The notes under the pieces were generated by a model that worked only from the letters and a program-made list of their open reading frames with translations, did no database searches and was not told where the DNA came from. A program made the position numbers and the translations under genes. A DNA stretch of 64,000 nt from Mesorhizobium_G sp050247155. Its GTDB lineage: Bacteria; Pseudomonadota; Alphaproteobacteria; Rhizobiales; Rhizobiaceae. The stretch covers positions 1 through 64,000 of the forward strand of contig JBFWUS010000021.1 in assembly GCA_050247155.1 (NCBI GenBank), in the 5' to 3' direction. Below, one piece after another: positions 25,573 to 34,368 of this stretch; positions within the stretch are counted from its first letter, which is position 1; each line of letters starts with the position of its first letter.

Positions 25573-26577
25573 CTAGTGCCGGATGCGCGGGTTGATCAGT
25601 CCGTAGAGCAGATCGACAATCAGATTCACCAGCATGATGATACCGGCGATGATCAGCAGTCCGCCCTGGATGACCGGATAATCTCGCTTGAAGACCGAAT
25701 CGACCATCCACTTGCCAATGCCCGGCCAAGAGAAGATCGTCTCGGTCAAGATCGCGCCGGCGAGCATGACGCCGACCTGAAGACCGATCGTGGTGACGAC
25801 AGGGATCATGGCGTTGCGCAAGGCATGAACGCCGACGACCCGGAAGGCCGAAAGGCCCTTGGCGCGCGCCGTCCGCACATAATCTTCCGACAAGACTTCG
25901 AGCATCGCCGAGCGGGTTTGGCGCGCGATGACGGCCAGCGGAATGGTGCCGAGCACGATGGTGGGCAAGATCAGATGGCTCAGCGCCGACTTGAACGCGC
26001 CCGCCTGCCCGGACATCAGCGAATCGACCAGCATGAAGCCGGTCACCGTGGGGAAGAAGAACATCAGCGAAATACGACCCGACACCGGGGTCCACTGCAA
26101 CATGCCGGAGAACAGGATGATGAGCAGCAGCCCCCACCAGAAGATTGGCATCGAAAAGCCGATCAACGCCGTGCCCATGATCGCCTGATCGTACCAGGAG
26201 CCACGCTTGATCGCGGCCAGCACGCCGGCCGGGATGCCCAGCACTACCGCGAAGATGATGGCGCAGAGCGACAACTCAAGCGTTGCCGGAAACAGCTCGA
26301 AAAACTGGTCGATGACCGGCTTCTTGGTCGAAATGGAAGTGCCGAAATCGCCGTGCAGCACGCCCCAGAGATAATCGAGATATTGGATGACGACCGGACG
26401 GTCGAGGCCGAGCTGATGGGAAATCTCGGCGTGGCGAGCCGGATCCATCACGCGCTCGCCCGACAGCAGCGCAACAGGATCGCCTGGCAAAAGCCGGATA
26501 AAAGCAAACGCAATGATCGACACACCGATAAAGGTGGGGATCAATACGGCCAGCCGACCGAGCAAAAATCGAAACAT
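25573..26577 (-). CDS. dppB: dipeptide ABC transporter permease DppB-like
   Basis: A 334-residue permease starting at the ATG before FRFLLGRLAVLIPTFIG. It has six predicted membrane helices, the N-terminal LLPGDPVALLSG motif, the periplasmic HGDFGTSISTKKPV and the EAA loop YVRTARAKGLSAFRVVGVHALRN. Pairs with DppC to form the pore. It lies 112 bases downstream of dppA1, separated by a stem-loop. Confidence 0.94.
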   Translation of the reverse strand: MFRFLLGRLAVLIPTFIGVSIIAFAFIRLLPGDPVALLSGERVMDPARHAEISHQLGLDRPVVIQYLDYLWGVLHGDFGTSISTKKPVIDQFFELFPATLELSLCAIIFAVVLGIPAGVLAAIKRGSWYDQAIMGTALIGFSMPIFWWGLLLIILFSGMLQWTPVSGRISLMFFFPTVTGFMLVDSLMSGQAGAFKSALSHLILPTIVLGTIPLAVIARQTRSAMLEVLSEDYVRTARAKGLSAFRVVGVHALRNAMIPVVTTIGLQVGVMLAGAILTETIFSWPGIGKWMVDSVFKRDYPVIQGGLLIIAGIIMLVNLIVDLLYGLINPRIRH

Positions 26578-26640
26578 ATCCGTCTCCCGCCTAGTCCCCA
26601 AGCGCCGATCTTCGCCGGCTGCTTCCCGCGGATGTAAGCA

Positions 26641-26665
26641 AGGGCGCCCGTGGAGCGAGCGCCCT
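26641..26665 (-). terminator. stem-loop between dppA1 and dppB
   Basis: AGGGCGC (26641-26647) pairs with GCGCCCT (26659-26665); one more G-C can extend the stem. No T run follows. In binding-protein transporters such a stem often stabilises the upstream dppA message and lowers expression of the permease genes. Confidence 0.55.
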
Positions 26666-26688
26666 CGTGTTTCCTCGCTTAGCAGACC

Positions 26689-28284
26689 TTATTCGACTAT
26701 GTCGACGCCATCAAATGCGAAATCACCAAGCGGGCTTTGAACAAAGCCTTCGACGCCCTTGCGCATGGGGACGACCGACAGCGAGTGGTCCAGCGTCGCC
26801 CAAGGCGCCTCGCGCTTGAAAACCTCTTGCGCCTGCTTGTAGAGCTTGATGCGCTCGTCCTGATTGGTCGCTTCTTTCGCCTTGGTGACCAGATCGTCGA
26901 ATTCCTGGTTGCACCATTGCGCCCGGTTGTTACCGCCGACCGCATCGCAGCCGAGCAGCGTGTCAAGGAAGTTGTCGGGATCGCCATTATCGCCGGTCCA
27001 ACCCATGATGACAGCGCCATCGCGGTCCTTGGCGCGCGATTTTTCGAGATATTCCGTCCATTCATAGCTGACGATCTCGGCTTTCACGCCGACCTTGTCG
27101 AAATCGGCCTGAATCAGTTCGGCTGCGCGGCGGGCGTTCAGCATATAGGGCCGCGCCACTGGCATGGCCCACACTTTCATCGACAGGTCTTTGACGCCGG
27201 CTTCCTCGAGCATCTTCTTTGCGGCCTCGGGATCATAGGCATCGTCTACTGTCGCCTCGTCATAGGACCACATGGTCGGCGGGATCGGATTCTTGGCTGC
27301 GGTGGCAAAACCCTGGAAGACGCCATCGACGATCGCCTTTTTGTTGATCGCCATGTTCAGCGCCTTGCGTACCTCAGGCTTGTCGAACGGCGGCTGGGTG
27401 GCGTTGTAAGCGAGATAGGCGACATTCAACCCTTCCTGCTCGGCGATCTTCAGGTTCGGGTCGGCCTTCATCGAGTCAATGTCGGCGGCGTTGGGATACG
27501 GCATCAAATGGCATTCGCCGGCCTTCAGCTTCTGGTAGCGCACCGAGGCGTCCGTCGTGATGGCGAACACCAAATCGTCGATCTTCTGCTTGCCGCCCCA
27601 ATAGTCGGGATTGGCCTGATAGCGGATCACCGCATCCTGCTGATAGCCGACGAACTTGAAAGGCCCGGTGCCGAGCGGCATCTGGTTCAACTGGTTCATC
27701 TTACCATCGACCTGCAGCTTGTCGGCATATTCCTTGGACATGATCGAGGCGAAAGGCATCGCGACATTGGCCAGGAACGGCGCCTCACGCCGCTTCAGCG
27801 TGAATTTCACCGTCATGTCATCGACCTTATTGATGCCGGCCAGAAGGTCCGGAAAGCCCATGCCGGCGAAATACTCCCAGTTCGTGCCCTCGACATATTT
27901 GTGCCAAGGGTGATCTGCCTTCCACATGCGCTCGAAGGTGAACAGCACGTCGTCCGCGTTCATCTCGCGGGCCGGCGTGAAGAATTCGGTCGTCTGGAAT
28001 TTCACGCCGGGGCGCAGCTTGAAAGTGTATTCGAGTCCGTTGTCGGAGATGTTCCAACTTTCCGCCAATGACGGCTCGACTTCCGTCGTGCCGGGCTTGA
28101 AGGCGAGCAGCGGATTGTAGACCGCGTGGGCCGAGGCGTCGAATGTATTGCCGCCGGTGTAGAGGCCGGGGTCAAAACCTTCCGGTGAGGCTTCCGAGCA
28201 GAAGACAAATGTCTTCGCGCTGGCCACACTGCTCAGCATGGTAGCCGCCAGCAGCGCCGCTGCGAAGGTAAATTTCGTTCTCAT
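26689..28284 (-). CDS. dppA: dipeptide-binding protein DppA, copy 1
   Basis: A 531-residue solute-binding protein of family 5. Start: the second of two adjacent ATGs, because the GGGAG ribosome site then lies 7 bases away, as in copy 2. Sec signal peptide residues 1-23 (cleaved after ASA), then KTFVFCSEASPEGFDPGLY, the PGTTEVEPSLAESW signature and MGWTGDNGDPDNFLDTLLGCDAVGG with a cysteine pair as in DppA. It delivers dipeptides (in some species haem or aminolevulinate) to DppBCDF. It is closely similar to copy 2 over its whole length. Confidence 0.94.
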   Translation of the reverse strand: MRTKFTFAAALLAATMLSSVASAKTFVFCSEASPEGFDPGLYTGGNTFDASAHAVYNPLLAFKPGTTEVEPSLAESWNISDNGLEYTFKLRPGVKFQTTEFFTPAREMNADDVLFTFERMWKADHPWHKYVEGTNWEYFAGMGFPDLLAGINKVDDMTVKFTLKRREAPFLANVAMPFASIMSKEYADKLQVDGKMNQLNQMPLGTGPFKFVGYQQDAVIRYQANPDYWGGKQKIDDLVFAITTDASVRYQKLKAGECHLMPYPNAADIDSMKADPNLKIAEQEGLNVAYLAYNATQPPFDKPEVRKALNMAINKKAIVDGVFQGFATAAKNPIPPTMWSYDEATVDDAYDPEAAKKMLEEAGVKDLSMKVWAMPVARPYMLNARRAAELIQADFDKVGVKAEIVSYEWTEYLEKSRAKDRDGAVIMGWTGDNGDPDNFLDTLLGCDAVGGNNRAQWCNQEFDDLVTKAKEATNQDERIKLYKQAQEVFKREAPWATLDHSLSVVPMRKGVEGFVQSPLGDFAFDGVDIVE

Positions 28285-28336
28285 CATGTCGCTCCCTGAT
28301 CTTGCCTGACCCCCGGTAGCCCGGATCGCTGGGAGC

Positions 28337-28368
28337 GCATGTAATCCACGTTTTTTGCCATATGGAAC
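28337..28368 (-). promoter_or_regulatory. conserved promoter block upstream of dppA1
   Basis: This 32-base block, about 53-84 bases before the dppA1 start, shares most of its letters with the block upstream of dppA2 (31011-31041). On the coding strand both read GTTCCAT, then AAAACGTG, then TTAYAT, and GCG. Taking GTTCCA as -35 and TTACAT as -10 gives a spacing of 18. Confidence 0.45.
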
Positions 28369-28526
28369 GGCCAGAAAACACAAGCCGGTGAACGAAAGCA
28401 AAGATGTCAATTGCGAGCACGAGGGAGTTTGCGGATCAGAGTGTCACCAGCTCTGATCGTTTCAAGCGTTGCAGATGGATTGCGTTGGATGTCGACAACG
28501 CGCTGCGCCCCGATTGGGATGACCAA

Positions 28527-29201
28527 TCAATCATCCTCCATGTTGCGACGCTTCCGAAAGTGTCGATTCGTCCTCGAACTCCGTTCGGAGATCGATCCTT
28601 GGTCCCGCGAGGGGATTGGGATGAAGAACGATTGGCCGACCTCGAGATTCTCGAGCGCCCCTATGATCCCATCTTGGACATTGTCTTCGTCGAATGCAGG
28701 CTGTGACGCCCTGTAAGGCTCTAGGAGTTGCTGTTGTCCTTCCCTAATCCTGTCGAGCAGTTTTGCCGACATTTCCTGAAACTGCTCGATGTCATTCAAC
28801 GGCAAAGCGTACTCGGGCTGGCCGGCTATAATGGTGCTCAACCCCCGACCGTGCCACGGTCTGATCGACCATTTTTCCTCATCGGAGTGGGCGTAGACCT
28901 TTTTCCGCAAATCAAGCAGTCTTTTATGGAGTGCGGTCTCCTCGGCGTTGTATGGGAGCAATCTGTTTGGAAAATTGTGACCGCCTCTACCTGAGAAGAA
29001 CACCCGACCGTAAGCCGTGACGAGCGCTGTCACAAAAGCGGCTTGCTGCGCGTAAATGGTGCCCCGGCCAAACGGTCGCTTATTATAAAGCTTCCGCTTA
29101 ATCAGCATCTCACCGAACTGCCGGGCAAACGCAATGTCGGCGGCTGCGGAATATAACTTTGTTAGCGTCTTCCGGTCATGATCGGTCAGTTCAAGGAGCA
29201 T
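28527..29201 (-). CDS. hypothetical HEPN-like protein
   Basis: A protein of about 224 residues, starting at the ATG before LLELTDHDRKTLTKLY; a TTG 48 bases upstream is also open. It is mostly helical, with no signal peptide or membrane helix. Near residues 99-105 the segment RKKVYAHSDEE gives the R-x5-H pattern of HEPN-type ribonuclease domains, in which this motif is the active site. The basic C-terminus (FRKRRNMEDD) follows a conserved-looking SFFIPIPSRDQG. I do not recognise the family by name. It sits alone between two dppA paralogues, and its base composition is visibly less GC-rich than theirs, so acquisition by transfer is likely. Confidence 0.65.
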   Translation of the reverse strand: MLLELTDHDRKTLTKLYSAAADIAFARQFGEMLIKRKLYNKRPFGRGTIYAQQAAFVTALVTAYGRVFFSGRGGHNFPNRLLPYNAEETALHKRLLDLRKKVYAHSDEEKWSIRPWHGRGLSTIIAGQPEYALPLNDIEQFQEMSAKLLDRIREGQQQLLEPYRASQPAFDEDNVQDGIIGALENLEVGQSFFIPIPSRDQGSISERSSRTNRHFRKRRNMEDD

Positions 29202-29310
29202 GGTTCTAACGCTACCAAGAGGGAGTGGTCTTCTAGAGGTGGACGCCAAAAAGGGAATTGCCCGAAAAGAAGTCTTTGTGCTGCATCCCGCCTAGCCCCA
29301 AACGCCACGA

Positions 29311-29330
29311 GCCGCGCATTGCTGCGCGGC
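29311..29330. terminator. stem-loop downstream of dppA2
   Basis: A perfect 7-bp stem GCCGCGC/GCGCGGC with a 6-base loop lies 40 bases past the dppA2 stop. The T run (ATTTTTTT, 29337-29344) is on the plus-strand side, so it reads as a better terminator for a plus-strand transcript than for dppA2. Confidence 0.5.
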
Positions 29331-29369
29331 CCGTCGATTTTTTTGCCTGCCGGTCGCCCGGCCGCCACC

Positions 29370-30962
29370 TTACTCGGCGACGTCAACGCCCGAGAAGGAA
29401 TGCTTGCCGAACGGGCTCATCACATAGCCGGTGACCTTCTTCGACATCGGCATGACGACCACGGAATGGTCGAGCGTCGCCCACGGAGCCTCTTTCTTGA
29501 AGACCGCCTGGGCCTTCTTGTAGAGATCGGTGCGGGCAGCCTGGTCGACCGTCTGCTTGGCGTCCACGACGAGCTTGTTGAACTCTTCGTTGCACCACTG
29601 CGCACGGTTATTGCCGCCGACCGCATCGCAGCCGAGCAGCGTGTGCAGGAAGTTGTCCGGGTCGCCGTTGTCGCCGGTCCAGCCGAGGATCACCGCGCCA
29701 TCGCGGTCCTTGGCCTTCGACTTTTCCAGATACTCGGCCCACTCATAGGAGACGATCTCAGCCTTGACGCCAACGGCGGCGAGGTCGGACTGGATCAGCT
29801 CCGCCGCACGGCGGGCGTTGAGCATGTAGGGACGCGCAACCGGCATCGCCCAGACCTTCATCGAAAGGTCTTTCACGCCGGCCGCCTCGAGAGCCGCCTT
29901 GGCGGCCGCCGGGTCGTACTTGTCGTCGACGGTGGCTTCGTCATAGGACCACATCGTCGGCGGGATCGGGTTCTTGGCCACTTCGGCCGCCCCCTCGAAC
30001 ACGCTCTTGACGATGGCTTCCTTGTTGATCGCCTGGTTCAGCGCCTTGCGCACCTCTGCCTTGTCGAACGGCGCCTGCGTCGTGTTGTAGGCAAGGTAAG
30101 CGACGTTGAGGCCGTTTTCCTTCATCAGCGTCAGGTTGGCGTCCTGCTCGATGGCGGAAACGTCAGCCGCGTTCGGATACGGGAACACCTGGCACTCGTT
30201 GGCCTTCAGCTTCTGCAGGCGAACCGCGGCGTCGGTGGTGATGGCGAAGACCAGATCGTCGATCTTTTCCTTGCCCTTCCAGTAGCCGTCATGCGCCTGG
30301 TAGCGGATCACCGCATCCTGCTGGTAGCCCACAAATTTGAAAGGCCCGGTGCCGAGCGGCATCTGGTTCAACTGCGCCATCTTGCCGTCGGCCTGCAGCT
30401 TGTCCGCATATTCCTTCGACATGATCGACGCGAAGTCCATGCCGAGATTGGCGATGAACGGCGCTTCCTTGTTCTTGAGCGTGAACTTGACCTCGAGGTC
30501 GCCGACCTTTTCGATCGAGGCGATCAGCTCCGGGAAGCCCATGCCGGCGAAATATTCCCAGGAGCCGCCCTCGACATATTTGTTCCACGGATTGTCCGCC
30601 TTGAACTGGCGCTCGAAGGAATAAATCACGTCATCGGCGTTGAGATCGCGGGTCGGCGTGAAGAATTCGGTCGTCTGGAATTTTACGCCCGGACGAATCT
30701 TGAAGGTGTACTGCAAGCCGTCATCGGAAACGGTCCAGCTTTCGGCCAGCGACGGCTCGATGTCGGTCGTGCCTGGCTTGAATTCGACCAAGCGGTTGTA
30801 GACCGGGACAGACGAAGCGTCGAAGGTCGTGCCGGCGGTGTAGAGGCCGGGGTCAAAACCCTCCGGCGAACCTTCCGAGCAGTAGACCAAGGTCTTCGCA
30901 TTCGCGACGCCACCCAGCATCGTCGCGGTCAGCAGCGCTGCCGCGAGTGTGATTTTTTTCAT
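29370..30962 (-). CDS. dppA: dipeptide-binding protein DppA, copy 2
   Basis: A 530-residue family 5 solute-binding protein, starting at the ATG before KKITLAAALLTATML, with GGGAG seven bases upstream. Signal peptide 1-22 (cleaved after ANA). It shares all landmarks of copy 1: YCSEGSPEGFDPGLYT, LAESWTVSDDG, TTEFFTPTRD, MPLGTGPFKFVGYQQDAVIRYQ and GWTGDNGDPDNFLHTLLGCDAVGG. The pair clearly arose by duplication and then diverged. It stands at the head of the dpp cluster, with the HEPN-like gene between it and copy 1. Confidence 0.94.
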   Translation of the reverse strand: MKKITLAAALLTATMLGGVANAKTLVYCSEGSPEGFDPGLYTAGTTFDASSVPVYNRLVEFKPGTTDIEPSLAESWTVSDDGLQYTFKIRPGVKFQTTEFFTPTRDLNADDVIYSFERQFKADNPWNKYVEGGSWEYFAGMGFPELIASIEKVGDLEVKFTLKNKEAPFIANLGMDFASIMSKEYADKLQADGKMAQLNQMPLGTGPFKFVGYQQDAVIRYQAHDGYWKGKEKIDDLVFAITTDAAVRLQKLKANECQVFPYPNAADVSAIEQDANLTLMKENGLNVAYLAYNTTQAPFDKAEVRKALNQAINKEAIVKSVFEGAAEVAKNPIPPTMWSYDEATVDDKYDPAAAKAALEAAGVKDLSMKVWAMPVARPYMLNARRAAELIQSDLAAVGVKAEIVSYEWAEYLEKSKAKDRDGAVILGWTGDNGDPDNFLHTLLGCDAVGGNNRAQWCNEEFNKLVVDAKQTVDQAARTDLYKKAQAVFKKEAPWATLDHSVVVMPMSKKVTGYVMSPFGKHSFSGVDVAE

Positions 30963-31010
30963 TGAAGTACTCCCTGTTAACTCCAAGCCCCTCTGTAGGC
31001 TGGTGAGCGC

Positions 31011-31041
31011 GCATATAATCACGTTTTCCAAACGATGGAAC
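31011..31041 (-). promoter_or_regulatory. conserved promoter block upstream of dppA2
   Basis: The counterpart of 28337-28368, 49-79 bases before the dppA2 start. GTTCCA and TTATAT on the coding strand are 17 bases apart, compatible with a sigma-70-type promoter. The surrounding 30963-31300 gap (338 bases) is the divergent control region of dppA2 and the acyl-CoA ligase; nothing else in it could be assigned. Confidence 0.45.
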
Positions 31042-31300
31042 TCCCAGTTTGCACAACTGCGTGAACGTAGAAAACGATGCTCATTTCCAGCTTTCTCTTG
31101 GGTGAAACGGGTCGCGTTTCGGTGATAGCTGTTGAATAAGGTGCGTGACGCAACGGCAGTTGCGCCCGCGCGATCTTGCGTCCATCTTTACACTGGAAAT
31201 ACATAGACGATCCGGCGACGCGATAAGCACAACGATGTCCAGACGGGCGGTCACCGGACGGGAACAAAAGCGGCAGCGCACGAGCGCTCGGGGAGGACCA

Positions 31301-33163
31301 ATGGCCAAGACGCCAGCAAAGCAGGAAGCAGCATCCAAAACGAAGCCGGCAGCCAAAAGCGCGCCGGCCAAAAGCGCCGCGAGCAAAGTAGCGGCGAAGC
31401 CCGCCCCGGCAAAAGCGGCGCCAGCAAGCAAGCCCGCAGCCGCAAAGCCGGCGCCGACAAATGGCACGGCCAAAGTGGAGCCAAAGCCGGCGCCCTATGC
31501 GGCCAAGCCGTGGCTGACGAGCTATTCGAGCGTAGTGCCAGCCGAGATCAAGCCGCTGCCTTACGACAATATCGGCGAGTTGCTGGTCGACGCCTGCCGC
31601 AAGTTTGCCGGCCGGCCCGCCTTCACCTGCATGGACAAGACGATGACGTATGCCGAGGTGGAAAAACACTCGGCGCATTTCGGCGCCTTCCTGCAATCGA
31701 AGGGTCTCAAGCCGGGCGCGCGCGTTGCGATCATGATGCCGAACGTGCTGCAGTACCCGATTGCCATGATGGGCATTCTGCGCGCCGGCTATGCGGTGGT
31801 AAACGTCAACCCGCTCTACACGCCGCGCGAGCTCGAACACCAGCTCAAGGATTCGGGCGCAGAGGCCATCGTCATCGTCGAGAATTTCGCCACCACGCTA
31901 CAGACCTGCGTCGCCAAGACGCCGGTCAAGCATGTGATCGTGGCGTCCATGGGCGACATGCTCGGCGTGAAGGGCCTGCTGGTGAACTTCGTCGTGCGCA
32001 AGGTGAAGAAGATGGTGCCGGCGTGGGAGCTGCCAGGTCATACCAAATTTCCCGCGGCCTTGAGGCAAGGCGCGGCCAACACATTGAAACCGGCAAAGGC
32101 GTCGCCAGACGATATCGCCTTCCTGCAGTACACGGGCGGCACCACGGGCGTCTCGAAGGGCGCCACGCTGTTGCACCGGAACATCCTGGCTAATGTCGCG
32201 CAAAACATACTGTGGCAGGAAACGGCGTTCGTGAAACGGCCGAAGCCGGAACGGCTGGTGTTCGTATGCCCGCTGCCGCTCTATCATATCTACGCGCTGA
32301 CCGTGAACGCGCTGATGGGCATGTACCAGGGCGCGCAGAACCTTTTGATCCCCAATCCGCGCGATATCCCGGCTTTCGTCAAGGATCTGCAAAAATATCC
32401 GGTGAACGTGTTCCCCGGCCTGAACACGCTGTTCAATGCCCTGATGAACAATGAAGACTTTCGCAAACTGGACTTCAAGCCGCTGATGCTGACCTTCGCG
32501 GGCGGCATGGCGGCGCAACGGCCGGTGGCGGAACGCTGGTTCAAGCTGACAGGCATACCGGTGACCGAAGGCTATGGGCTGTCGGAGACATCGCCGGTGG
32601 CAACGACCAACCGCTTCGATGTGGAAGAGTTTTCCGGCACGATCGGACTGCCGATCCCGTCGACGGAGATCGCGATCCGCGATGATGACGGCCACGACGT
32701 TGCGCTGGGCGAAGTCGGCGAAATCTGTATTCGCGGGCCACAGGTGATGGCTGGCTATTGGAACCGGCCCGACGAGACTGCCAAGGTCATGACCGCTGAC
32801 GGCTTCTTCAAGACCGGCGACATGGGCTTCATGGACGACAAGGGCTACACCAAGATCGTCGACCGCAAGAAGGACATGATCCTGGTTTCCGGCTTCAACG
32901 TTTATCCGAACGAGCTCGAAGAAGTCGTGGCCCAGCACCCGGGCGTTCTGGAAGTCGCGGCCATCGGCGTGCCGGACGACAAATCGGGCGAGGTGCCGAA
33001 ACTCTTCATCGTCAAGAAAGACGGCGCCTTGACCGACAAGGATGTGCTCGACTTCTGCCGCAAGAACCTGACCGGCTACAAGGTGCCAAGGTTTGTGGAG
33101 TTCAGAACCGAACTGCCGAAAAGCCCGGTGGGGAAGATTCTGAGGAAAGATTTGCGGGGGTAG
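31301..33163 (+). CDS. fadD: long-chain acyl-CoA ligase FadD-like with histone-like N-terminal tail
   Basis: A 620-residue AMP-forming acyl-CoA synthetase. The ATG at 31301 is chosen for its GGGAGG site; the frame is open further up. The first 60 or so residues are almost only Ala, Lys and Pro (PAKSAASK, AAKPAPAKAA), like a histone H1 or AlgP tail. The enzyme follows: ATP-binding YTGGTTGVSKGA, GYGLSETSPV, hinge and adenylation motif TGDMGFMDDKGYTKIVDRKKDMI, and the catalytic lysine in KSPVGKILRKDL. It activates long-chain fatty acids for beta-oxidation. Typical FadD is about 560 residues; the excess is the tail. Confidence 0.9.
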   Translation: MAKTPAKQEAASKTKPAAKSAPAKSAASKVAAKPAPAKAAPASKPAAAKPAPTNGTAKVEPKPAPYAAKPWLTSYSSVVPAEIKPLPYDNIGELLVDACRKFAGRPAFTCMDKTMTYAEVEKHSAHFGAFLQSKGLKPGARVAIMMPNVLQYPIAMMGILRAGYAVVNVNPLYTPRELEHQLKDSGAEAIVIVENFATTLQTCVAKTPVKHVIVASMGDMLGVKGLLVNFVVRKVKKMVPAWELPGHTKFPAALRQGAANTLKPAKASPDDIAFLQYTGGTTGVSKGATLLHRNILANVAQNILWQETAFVKRPKPERLVFVCPLPLYHIYALTVNALMGMYQGAQNLLIPNPRDIPAFVKDLQKYPVNVFPGLNTLFNALMNNEDFRKLDFKPLMLTFAGGMAAQRPVAERWFKLTGIPVTEGYGLSETSPVATTNRFDVEEFSGTIGLPIPSTEIAIRDDDGHDVALGEVGEICIRGPQVMAGYWNRPDETAKVMTADGFFKTGDMGFMDDKGYTKIVDRKKDMILVSGFNVYPNELEEVVAQHPGVLEVAAIGVPDDKSGEVPKLFIVKKDGALTDKDVLDFCRKNLTGYKVPRFVEFRTELPKSPVGKILRKDLRG

Positions 33164-33178
33164 GCCGAGCGCCTCGGG

Positions 33179-33658
33179 TCATTCTTCGCGGACCGTAGTC
33201 CGCCGCATCTGGAAGCCGGTCTTCGATTGTTCGAAGCCGGCTCTTTCGTAGAAGCGCAATGTGGCGGGCTCTTTCGAGCCGGTCAAAAGCATGACCTTGT
33301 AGCAGCCGTGCTCGAAGGCGCGGCGGACCGCTTCGGACACGATAGCAGTGCCGTAGCCGTGGCCTTGCTGCCCACTGGCGGTCGCGACGTTTTCGATCAG
33401 CGCATAAGGCGTTGCCTGGCGCGTGAGGTTGGGCACTACGATGAGAGTGCATGTAGTGACCGGCGTTTGCTCGATGACGCCGACCAAAAGCGCGCTGCCG
33501 GGAAAGCGATGCAAGTCGGCCACGAACCGCTCGGCGCGCGATTGGGTCACTGGCGCGTTGAAACCCGCATTGCGAAATTCCAGATAGAGTTTCTGGATGC
33601 CAGGCAGATCGGCGGGAATCGCGTCGCGGATGACCAATCCGACAGGCGTGGCGATCAC
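33179..33658 (-). CDS. GNAT-family N-acetyltransferase
   Basis: A 159-residue single-domain GNAT protein: IRDAIPADLPGIQKLYLEF, the acetyl-CoA loop ENVATASGQQGHGYGTAIVSEAV, and FYERAGFEQSK near the end. Acceptor unknown. Its start overlaps the HAD gene's stop by 4 bases, making it the third gene of a coupled pgi-HAD-GNAT transcript. Confidence 0.87.
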   Translation of the reverse strand: MIATPVGLVIRDAIPADLPGIQKLYLEFRNAGFNAPVTQSRAERFVADLHRFPGSALLVGVIEQTPVTTCTLIVVPNLTRQATPYALIENVATASGQQGHGYGTAIVSEAVRRAFEHGCYKVMLLTGSKEPATLRFYERAGFEQSKTGFQMRRTTVREE

Positions 33659-34368
33659 TCCCGATCCATCAGATAGGCCGGCAAATCCGCTACGGAATTC
33701 AACACCACGTCGGCTAGCGGAAGCAGGGTCTCGCGCGTGCCGGTGCCAGAGAGCACGCCGACGTTCAGGCCGACGCCCCCTGCCCTGCCCATTTCGAGGT
33801 CATGGCGGTTGTCTCCGACCATCGCGACCTCCGCCGGCTTCAGACCGGTGAGATCACAGAAGGCGTAAACCGAATCCGGCGCCGGCTTGGAATTGGCGAC
33901 AGCGTCGTAGCCGTAGACCGCGGTAAAGAGCTGCGCGACGCCGAGCGCAATTACCGTTTTTTCCGCGCCGGCGGTCGAATCGTTTGTCGCGATGCCGAGC
34001 TGGATGCCCGCGTCGTAAAGCTTGCCTAGAGCCTCCAGCGCGCCCGGAAGCGGCACCGCCTGGGCCGCGCCTTCGGCAGCGGTGACGGAGTCGAAATGCT
34101 CCACCGTGCGCAGGCGCTCGCCCTCGGTCAGGTTGGGATACCAGAGCCCGACGATGTCGGCATTGGTGCCGGCCGCAAAGACCGAGTCGGCGCGGAAGCG
34201 GCCCGCCGCTGAGTCATACCCAGCCGTATCCATCATGGCGTCGGCCAAGGTACGGTCGCCTTGAGCGGCCTTCAACGCCATCAGGTCGCCGATCGCATGC
34301 CAAGTCGCCTGGAAATCGACCAGCGTGCCATCCTTGTCGAACAGGATTGCTTTGATGGGCGGCTTCAT
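33655..34368 (-). CDS. HAD-family phosphatase (phosphoglycolate phosphatase-like)
   Basis: A 237-residue HAD hydrolase starting at the ATG before KPPIKAILFDKDGTLVDFQ. Motif I DKDGT (nucleophile D11, acid D13), motif II IATNDST, motif III lysine in NSKPAPD, motif IV VGDNRHDLEMGRAGG are all present, with an alpha-helical cap between I and II. It resembles Gph-type phosphoglycolate phosphatases. Its start overlaps the pgi stop by 4 bases. Confidence 0.88.
   Translation of the reverse strand: MKPPIKAILFDKDGTLVDFQATWHAIGDLMALKAAQGDRTLADAMMDTAGYDSAAGRFRADSVFAAGTNADIVGLWYPNLTEGERLRTVEHFDSVTAAEGAAQAVPLPGALEALGKLYDAGIQLGIATNDSTAGAEKTVIALGVAQLFTAVYGYDAVANSKPAPDSVYAFCDLTGLKPAEVAMVGDNRHDLEMGRAGGVGLNVGVLSGTGTRETLLPLADVVLNSVADLPAYLMDRE

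Noticed and set aside
25384..26637. 417-codon open frame opposite dppB/dppC
   Set aside because: Composition (Asp, Arg, His, Gln-rich) is that of an antisense frame; both permeases are certain on the other strand.
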